From Pseudomonas haemolytica (GTDB lineage: Bacteria; Pseudomonadota; Gammaproteobacteria; Pseudomonadales; Pseudomonadaceae): 64,000 bases of DNA. This document shows positions 58,649 to 64,000 of the stretch, piece after piece. The notes beneath the pieces were generated by a model. The model had not been told where the DNA came from. It did no database searches and worked only from the letters and a program-made list of their open reading frames with translations. The translations under genes were made by a program, and so were the position numbers. Where the stretch lies: NCBI RefSeq assembly GCF_009659625.1, contig NZ_VOIW01000002.1, positions 248,001 through 312,000 of the forward strand, written 5' to 3'. The stretch's first letter is position 1. Every line of letters starts with the position of its first letter.

Positions 58649-59575
58649 ATGCAAACCACCAACACCGTCCTGATGATTCGCCCGGCGCGCTTTGCCTTCA
58701 ACCCGGACACCGCGATCAACAACCGCTTCCAACGCCCGCCACTGGACCCGCTCAGTGCACAGCACAAAGCGCTGGAGGAGTTCGACGGTTATGTCGACAC
58801 CCTGCGCAATCACGGCGTGGAAGTACTGGTGGTGCAAGACACCCCGGCGCCCCACACCCCGGACTCGATCTTCCCCAACAACTGGTGGAGCAGCCACGCC
58901 GACGGTAGCCTGGTGCTCTATCCCATGGAAGGCCAGAACCGCCGATTGGAGCGCAACAAGGGCGTGCTGCAAGTCCTGGAGCAACGCTTTGCGATCAAAG
59001 ACACCATCGACCTGAGTCACCTTGAGCAACAGAACATCTTCCTCGAAGGCACCGGCAGCATGGTGCTCGACCGCCAGCACCGCATCAGCTACGCCTGCCA
59101 CTCCGGGCGCACCCACCACGCGGCGCTGCGCCAGTTCGCCGAACGCCTGGACTACCAGCTCTGCGTGTTCCATGCCCTCGACCGCCACCTCGCGCCGATC
59201 TACCACAGCAACGTAATGATGAGCGTCGGCCGCGACCTCGCCGTGGTGTGCCTGCAAGCCCTGCCCGACGAAAGCGAGCGCCTGGCCCTGGAACGCTCCC
59301 TGCGCGACACCGGTAAAGACATCCTCAGCCTCACCTTCGATCAGTTGGAAGCCTTTGCCGGCAACATGCTTGAAGTCCACGACCGTGACGGCCAGCCGCT
59401 GCTGGTCATGTCCGCCAGCGCCTGGGGCGCCCTGCAACCAGCCCAACGCCAGCACGTGGAGCGCCACACGCGGCCGGTGGTGGTGAATATCGACAACATC
59501 GAACGCATCGGCGGCGGCAGTGCCCGCTGCATGCTGGCCGAAGTCCACCTGCCGGTCCGTCCCTCATTTCAATAA
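58649..59575 (+). CDS. ctlX: Citrulline-utilisation hydrolase CtlX-type amidinotransferase-fold enzyme
   Basis: A 308-residue arginine-deiminase-related hydrolase of the guanidino-modifying superfamily. FPNNWWSSHADGSLVLYPM carries the substrate-binding Asn/His stretch, EGTGSMVLDR the Glu, and the C-terminal GGGSARCMLAEVHLP the nucleophile Cys. Eleven bases before an ornithine cyclodeaminase gene; together these fit citrulline to ornithine to proline conversion. Symbol assigned by family and neighbour. Confidence 0.85.
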   Translation: MQTTNTVLMIRPARFAFNPDTAINNRFQRPPLDPLSAQHKALEEFDGYVDTLRNHGVEVLVVQDTPAPHTPDSIFPNNWWSSHADGSLVLYPMEGQNRRLERNKGVLQVLEQRFAIKDTIDLSHLEQQNIFLEGTGSMVLDRQHRISYACHSGRTHHAALRQFAERLDYQLCVFHALDRHLAPIYHSNVMMSVGRDLAVVCLQALPDESERLALERSLRDTGKDILSLTFDQLEAFAGNMLEVHDRDGQPLLVMSASAWGALQPAQRQHVERHTRPVVVNIDNIERIGGGSARCMLAEVHLPVRPSFQ

Positions 59576-59586
59576 GGAGTATTGCC

Positions 59587-60633
59587 ATGACCCGTTATAT
59601 CGACGTCAACGACCTCAGCTACCTGGTCTCGCAGAAAGGCCTGCAAACCTGTATCACCGAGATGGCCGACTACATCCGTGCCGACTACCTGCGCTGGCAG
59701 GACTTCGAGAAATGCGCGCGCCTGGCCAACCATTCACCCGATGGCGTGATTGAGTTGATGCCGGTGTCCGATGCCTCGCTGTACGCCTTCAAATATGTCA
59801 ACGGCCACCCAAAAAACACGCTGGCCGGCATGCTCACCGTAATGGCCTTCGGCGCCTTGGGCGATGTGGATACCGGCAAGCCGGTGCTGCTGGCGGAAAT
59901 GACCCTGACCACCGCGATCCGCACCGCCGCCACTTCGGCCCTGGTTGCCCGTTACCTGGCCCGCGCCAACAGCCGCAGCATGGCGTTGATCGGCAACGGC
60001 TGCCAGAGCGAATTCCAGGCCCTGGCCTTCCACGCCATGCTCGGTATCACTGAAATCCGCCTGTTCGATATCGACCCCAAGGCCACCGCCAAGCTCGCCG
60101 CCAACCTCAAGGCGTTCCCGGCGATCAAGGTAGTCCTGGCTGGCAGCGTGGCCGAGGCGGTCAAAGGCGCGGATATCGTCACCACCGTCACCGCCGACAA
60201 AGCCTACGCCACCATCCTGACTGACGAGATGATCGAGCCGGGCATGCACCTCAACGCCGTAGGTGGCGACTGCCCAGGCAAGACCGAACTGGACCGCCGC
60301 ATCGTCGAGCGCGCCCGTGTAATCGTCGAGTACGAACCGCAAAGCCGTATTGAAGGCGAAATCCAGCACATGCCCGAAGACTCACCAGTGACCGAGCTGT
60401 GGCAAGTGATCAACGGCCAGAAACCCGGCCGCGAGAATGAGCGCCAGATCACCCTGTTCGACTCGGTGGGCTTTGCCATCGAAGACTACTCGGCCCTGCG
60501 CTATGTGCTCGACGTGGCCAAAGCGCTGGATGTGGGCAGCGAGTTGGAACTGGTGCCCGACCTGGCCGACCCGAAAGACCTGTTTGCACGCCTGGCCCAG
60601 CAACCGATGGCACAGCAGAAAAAGCGCGCCTGA
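59587..60633 (+). CDS. ocd: Ornithine cyclodeaminase
   Basis: A 348-residue NAD-dependent enzyme converting L-ornithine to L-proline with release of ammonia. VNGHPKNT and the Rossmann segment MALIGNGCQSEFQALAFHAMLG (read in two parts) are typical, with HLNAVGGDCPGKTELD at the catalytic Asp. AAGGAG precedes the ATG. Cotranscribed with ctlX. Confidence 0.93.
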   Translation: MTRYIDVNDLSYLVSQKGLQTCITEMADYIRADYLRWQDFEKCARLANHSPDGVIELMPVSDASLYAFKYVNGHPKNTLAGMLTVMAFGALGDVDTGKPVLLAEMTLTTAIRTAATSALVARYLARANSRSMALIGNGCQSEFQALAFHAMLGITEIRLFDIDPKATAKLAANLKAFPAIKVVLAGSVAEAVKGADIVTTVTADKAYATILTDEMIEPGMHLNAVGGDCPGKTELDRRIVERARVIVEYEPQSRIEGEIQHMPEDSPVTELWQVINGQKPGRENERQITLFDSVGFAIEDYSALRYVLDVAKALDVGSELELVPDLADPKDLFARLAQQPMAQQKKRA

Positions 60634-60889
60634 GAACGCTCTGGCCTGCCGCTTTGCGCCCAGGGCGGGCCAGTTCTGCAGAGGTAAAAAGCCGATTCAG
60701 CGGGTGCTACAGCCGATTCCGCTGCATTGCAGGTTTTAACAGCGCAATTTGCGCTTTGTGCAGGGGTTAAACGACACAAAAAACGCACCACCATGAAGCA
60801 TTCTGAGCCCGACCAAAGAGTCAGCAAATGAATGCAAGCTGCGCCCTTTTACTGCCCTGACATCAATTACAAAATATAGGGACCTACAC

Positions 60890-61669
60890 ATGACTGCACT
60901 GCGATCACTCTTCGCTGCGTTGCTGTTGCCACTGTGCGCCAGCGTCGCTCATGCCCAGGATTGGAAAGAAATCCGCTTTGGCGTGTTCCCCGAGTACCCA
61001 CCCTTTGAATCCGTAGCCGCCGACGGCAGCCTGCAAGGCTTCGACATCGAGTTGGGCAACGCCATCTGCGCCAAGCTGGAAGTCAAATGCACGTGGGTGC
61101 ACAACGAATTCGACGGCATGATCCCGGCCCTGCGGGCGCGCAAGTTCGACGCGATCATGTCCTCCATGGCCGTGACCCCGGCCCGGGAAAAAGTCATCGA
61201 CTTCACCGACCGGCTGTTCCTCAGCCCGACTTCGGTGATCACCCGCAAGGGCGCAGACTTCGGCGACACGCCCGAATCGCTCAAAGGCAAGCAGGTCGGC
61301 GTACTGCAAGGCTCGCTGCAGGAAGCCTATGCGCGGGCGCACCTGGCCAAGCTCGGCGCGCAGATCAAGGCGTATCAGTCCCAGGAGCAGAACTACGCCG
61401 ACCTGCAAAACGGTCGCCTCGACGCCACCCTGACCGACAAGCTCGAAGCCCAGCTCAACTTCCTGTCCAAGCCCGAAGGCGCCGACTTCAAGACCGGCCC
61501 GGCCTTCAAGGACCCGACCCTGCCGCTGGACATCGCCATGGGCCTGCGCAAGAACGACCAGGCGCTGCGTGAGCTGATCAACAAAGGCATCGCTGCCGTC
61601 CAGGCCGATGGCACTTACGCGCAGATCCAGAAGAAGTACTTCGGCGATCAAGACATCTACAACGAATAA
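60890..61669 (+). CDS. Polar amino acid ABC transporter, periplasmic binding protein
   Basis: A 259-residue solute-binding protein of the HisJ/ArgT/AotJ group. Signal peptide ends ASVAHAQDW. Family signatures: FGVFPEYPPFESVAADGSLQ (in two strings), GFDIELGNAICAKL, EFDGMIPALRARKFDAIMS and FTDRLF. GGGACC precedes the ATG. Context with ocd and ctlX suggests ornithine, arginine or citrulline as ligand. Confidence 0.92.
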   Translation: MTALRSLFAALLLPLCASVAHAQDWKEIRFGVFPEYPPFESVAADGSLQGFDIELGNAICAKLEVKCTWVHNEFDGMIPALRARKFDAIMSSMAVTPAREKVIDFTDRLFLSPTSVITRKGADFGDTPESLKGKQVGVLQGSLQEAYARAHLAKLGAQIKAYQSQEQNYADLQNGRLDATLTDKLEAQLNFLSKPEGADFKTGPAFKDPTLPLDIAMGLRKNDQALRELINKGIAAVQADGTYAQIQKKYFGDQDIYNE

Positions 61670-61684
61670 GCCAACACAATCCCT

Positions 61685-61773
61685 TGTGGGAGGGGGCTTG
61701 CTCCCGATAGCGGTGGGTCAGTCAATACATGTGTCGACTGGCACGCCCTCATCGGGAGCAAGCCCCCTCCCAC
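61685..61773. repeat. REPIN between binding-protein and permease genes
   Basis: Inverted GTGGGAGGGGGCTTGC pair placed inside the ABC transporter operon. Such an intra-operon hairpin may protect the upstream mRNA and raise binding-protein yield relative to the permeases. Confidence 0.9.
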
Positions 61774-61806
61774 AGGGGTATGTCTGCGCCCTTTAGAGGT
61801 CCCCCC

Positions 61807-62508
61807 ATGAACGAACTCCTCAACCTGCAAGGCTACGGCCCGATGCTGGCCCAGGGTGCCTGGATGACGCTAAAGCTGGCGTTGCTCGCGCTGGCCCTGA
61901 GCCTCACCCTGGGCCTGGTCGCCGCCGGCGCCAAACTCTCCAGCGCCAAATGGCTACGCGTGCCGGCCACGCTGTACACCACGCTGATCCGCAGCGTGCC
62001 GGACCTGGTGCTGATCCTGCTGATCTTCTACAGCCTGCAACTGTGGCTCAACGACCTGACCGACGTGTTCGGCTGGGACTACGTTGAAATCGACCCGTTT
62101 ACCGCCGGAGTGGTCACCCTGGGGTTTATCTACGGCGCGTATTTCACCGAGAACTTCCGTGGCGCGATCCTCAGTGTGCCGGTCGGCCAACTGGAAGCCG
62201 CCACCGCCTACGGCCTGAGCCGCTGGCAGCGCTTTCACCTGGTGCTGTTCCCGCAACTGATGCGCTTTGCCCTGCCGGGCCTGGGCAATAACTGGCTGGT
62301 GCTGCTCAAGTCCACGGCGCTGGTGTCGATCATCGGCCTGTCCGACCTGGTCAAGGCCGCGCAGAACGCCGGCAAGTCCACCAGTGAGCCCCTGTACTTC
62401 CTGATCCTCGCGGGCCTGGTTTACCTGGTGATCACCACCCTCTCCAACCGCATCTTCAAGCGCCTCGAACGGCGCTACAACCTGGGCATCAAGGGGATGG
62501 CGCGATGA
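61807..62508 (+). CDS. Polar amino acid ABC transporter permease (HisQ-like)
   Basis: A 233-residue inner-membrane subunit with about five helices. The EAA loop reads EAATAYGLSRWQRFHLVLFPQ. ATG at 61807 preceded by GAGGTC; the upstream 26 codons in frame lie in the REPIN and are not coding. Ends in an ATGA overlap with the next permease. Confidence 0.92.
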   Translation: MNELLNLQGYGPMLAQGAWMTLKLALLALALSLTLGLVAAGAKLSSAKWLRVPATLYTTLIRSVPDLVLILLIFYSLQLWLNDLTDVFGWDYVEIDPFTAGVVTLGFIYGAYFTENFRGAILSVPVGQLEAATAYGLSRWQRFHLVLFPQLMRFALPGLGNNWLVLLKSTALVSIIGLSDLVKAAQNAGKSTSEPLYFLILAGLVYLVITTLSNRIFKRLERRYNLGIKGMAR

Positions 62509-63218
62509 TCGAACTGTTCCAGCAATATGGCCTCGCCTATCTGTTCAGCGACGGCACGGGGTTATCCGGCGTAGCCATGACCTTGTGGCTGTTCATCATC
62601 TCGGTGGTGCTCGGCTTTTGCCTGTCGATCCCCCTGGCGCTGGCGCGCGTTTCGCAGCACTTCTGGCTGCGCTGGCCGGTGGAGGTCTACACCTACCTGT
62701 TCCGTGGCACGCCGCTGTATATCCAACTGCTGATTTGCTACACCGGCCTGTACAGCCTGGAGGTGGTGCAGGACAACGCCTTGCTTAACCAGTTTTTCCG
62801 CAATGCGCTGAACTGCACCCTGTTGGCGTTTGTGCTCAACACCTGCGCCTACACCGTGGAAATCTTCGCCGGGGCGATCCGTAATATTCCCCATGGCGAA
62901 ATCGAAGCGGCTCGCGCCTATGGCCTGCACGGCTGGCGCCTGAACCTCTACGTGGTGGTGCCCGCCGCGTTGCGCCGCGCCCTGCCGGCCTACAGCAATG
63001 AAATGATCCTGATGCTGCACGCCACGTCGCTGGCGTTTACCGCCACCGTCGCCGACATCCTCAAGGTCGCCCGCGATGCGAATGCCGAAACGTTCCTGAC
63101 CTTCCAGGCCTTTGGCATCGCCGCCCTGCTCTACATGCTGCTGTCCTTTGCACTGGTGGGCCTGTTTCGGCTGGCCGAACGTCGCTGGATGCGCTTTCTT
63201 GTTCCTACCCGAGGCTAA
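62505..63218 (+). CDS. Polar amino acid ABC transporter permease (HisM-like)
   Basis: A 237-residue partner permease. EAA motif EAARAYGLHGWRLNLYVVVP and RGTPLYIQLLICYTGLY are typical of the HisM/ArtM group. Start overlaps the HisQ-like stop by four bases. Confidence 0.92.
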   Translation: MIELFQQYGLAYLFSDGTGLSGVAMTLWLFIISVVLGFCLSIPLALARVSQHFWLRWPVEVYTYLFRGTPLYIQLLICYTGLYSLEVVQDNALLNQFFRNALNCTLLAFVLNTCAYTVEIFAGAIRNIPHGEIEAARAYGLHGWRLNLYVVVPAALRRALPAYSNEMILMLHATSLAFTATVADILKVARDANAETFLTFQAFGIAALLYMLLSFALVGLFRLAERRWMRFLVPTRG

Positions 63219-63221
63219 CCC

Positions 63222-64000
63222 ATGAATCAGTCCGCGCAGGCCCTGGCCGCTTATCCGGTGGATGTACCCGAGGTCAAAACTGCAACTGCCGCGATCAAGC
63301 TGCAAGTCGAAGGCATCCATAAACGCTACGGCGAACACGAAGTGCTCAAGGGCGTGTCCCTCAACGCACGCCATGGCGATGTGATCAGCCTGATCGGCGC
63401 CAGCGGCTCGGGCAAAAGCACGATGCTGCGCTGCATCAACTTTCTCGAACAGCCCGACGCCGGGGTGATCACCCTGGACGGCATCAGCATCGAAATGCAA
63501 CAAGGCCGCGCCGGCACCCGCGCTCCGCACCAGGCCCAACTGCAAAACCTGCGCACGCGCCTGGCCATGGTGTTTCAGCACTTCAACCTGTGGAGCCACA
63601 TGACCGTGCTGGAGAACATCACCATGGCCCCGCGCCGGGTGCTGGACGTGAGCGCCGCCGAAGCGGAAAAACGCGCACGCCTGTACCTGGACAAAGTTGG
63701 CCTGCCAAGCCGCGTGGCGGACCAATACCCGGCATTCCTGTCCGGTGGCCAGCAGCAGCGCGTGGCGATTGCGCGGGCGTTGGCGATGGAACCGGAGATT
63801 ATTCTGTTCGATGAACCCACCTCTGCCCTCGACCCGGAACTTGTAGGAGAAGTCCTCAAAGTCATACAGACGTTGGCCGAGGAAGGTCGTACCATGCTGA
63901 TGGTCACCCACGAAATGGGCTTTGCCCGCCAGGTGTCCAGCCAAGTGCTGTTCTTGCATCAGGGCCGGGTCGAGGAACACGGCGGCGCCGAGATCCTCGA
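63222..64000 (+). CDS. Polar amino acid ABC transporter ATPase (HisP-like), 3' partial
   Basis: An ATP-binding subunit running off the window end (about 260 residues present). Walker [15 protein letters not shown]-loop [17 protein letters not shown] signature [15 protein letters not shown], Walker [16 protein letters not shown] and H-loop MVTHEMGFA are all present. The first 23 residues are a hydrophilic extension before the usual [11 protein letters not shown]. Last gene of the SBP-permease-permease-ATPase operon in this window. Confidence 0.94.
   Translation, partial: MNQSAQALAAYPVDVPEVKTATAAIKLQVEGIHKRYGEHEVLKGVSLNARHGDVISLIGASGSGKSTMLRCINFLEQPDAGVITLDGISIEMQQGRAGTRAPHQAQLQNLRTRLAMVFQHFNLWSHMTVLENITMAPRRVLDVSAAEAEKRARLYLDKVGLPSRVADQYPAFLSGGQQQRVAIARALAMEPEIILFDEPTSALDPELVGEVLKVIQTLAEEGRTMLMVTHEMGFARQVSSQVLFLHQGRVEEHGGAEIL

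Noticed and set aside
60645..60662. TGGCCTGCCGCTTTGC as a sigma-54 promoter for the ABC operon
   Set aside because: GG to GC spacing is eleven, not ten, and it lies more than 200 bp from the gene.
62562..63980. 472-residue minus-strand open frame opposite the ABC permease and ATPase genes
   Set aside because: It covers two clear ABC genes on the other strand and has no domain signature.

Overview
The window reads as chromosomal DNA of a Pseudomonas of the fluorescens group. The case rests on the tig-clpP-clpX-lon-hupB-ppiD order, the folD/tRNA(Arg-His-Leu-His)/tig junction, a bkdR-bkdA1A2B-lpdV operon, GC-rich codon use, and many copies of the GTGGGAGGGGGCTTGC-type REP palindromes typical of that group. 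Assignments come from reading translations and motifs; no database search was run.

Layout. 1-7.1 kb: the 3' part of a homodimeric 2-oxoacid dehydrogenase E1, a DUF2242 lipoprotein, a LysR regulator divergent from an MFS transporter, and NhaA. 7.2-17.8 kb: a protein quality-control block on the minus strand (tig, clpP, clpX, lon, hupB, ppiD), a tRNA-Asp-like relic between hupB and ppiD, a four-tRNA cluster, then folD. 17.9-26.4 kb: pbpG, a PA2778-type peptidase homologue that has lost its catalytic residues, two small envelope proteins, and an RND tripartite efflux operon in permease-adaptor-outer-membrane order. 26.4-27.2 kb: a REP-associated tyrosine transposase (RAYT) bracketed by REP elements. 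27.2-35.6 kb: a reductive pyrimidine catabolism locus (permease, beta-ureidopropionase, dihydropyrimidinase, PreT/PreA dihydropyrimidine dehydrogenase, RutR-like regulator). 35.7-42.2 kb: GNAT-copC-copD, uronate dehydrogenase with an aldonolactonase-type partner, and an EmrAB-like exporter. 42.3-47.0 kb: one 1568-residue effector/toxin-like protein. 47.1-50.5 kb: a persulfide-detoxification set (bigR-sqr-tauE divergent from blh). 50.7-57.4 kb: branched-chain keto acid dehydrogenase operon with ilvE. 57.5-64 kb: a tandem GNAT, ctlX-ocd, and a polar amino-acid ABC transporter cut by the window end.

The genes form several coherent units: proteostasis, uracil/thymine breakdown to beta-amino acids, uronic acid oxidation, sulfide/persulfide removal, Val/Leu/Ile catabolism, and arginine/ornithine/citrulline uptake and breakdown. 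The most unusual item is the 1568-residue protein. It has a Ser/Pro-rich N-terminus, a central hydrophobic stretch, six related helix-turn-helix-like modules arranged as a duplicated block of three, a Pro-rich basic linker and a C-terminal SET methyltransferase-like domain. Other points worth attention are the tRNA-Asp-derived RNA after hupB, the dead C39-type lipoprotein, the truncated REPIN beside the RAYT gene, and several palindromic operator candidates.
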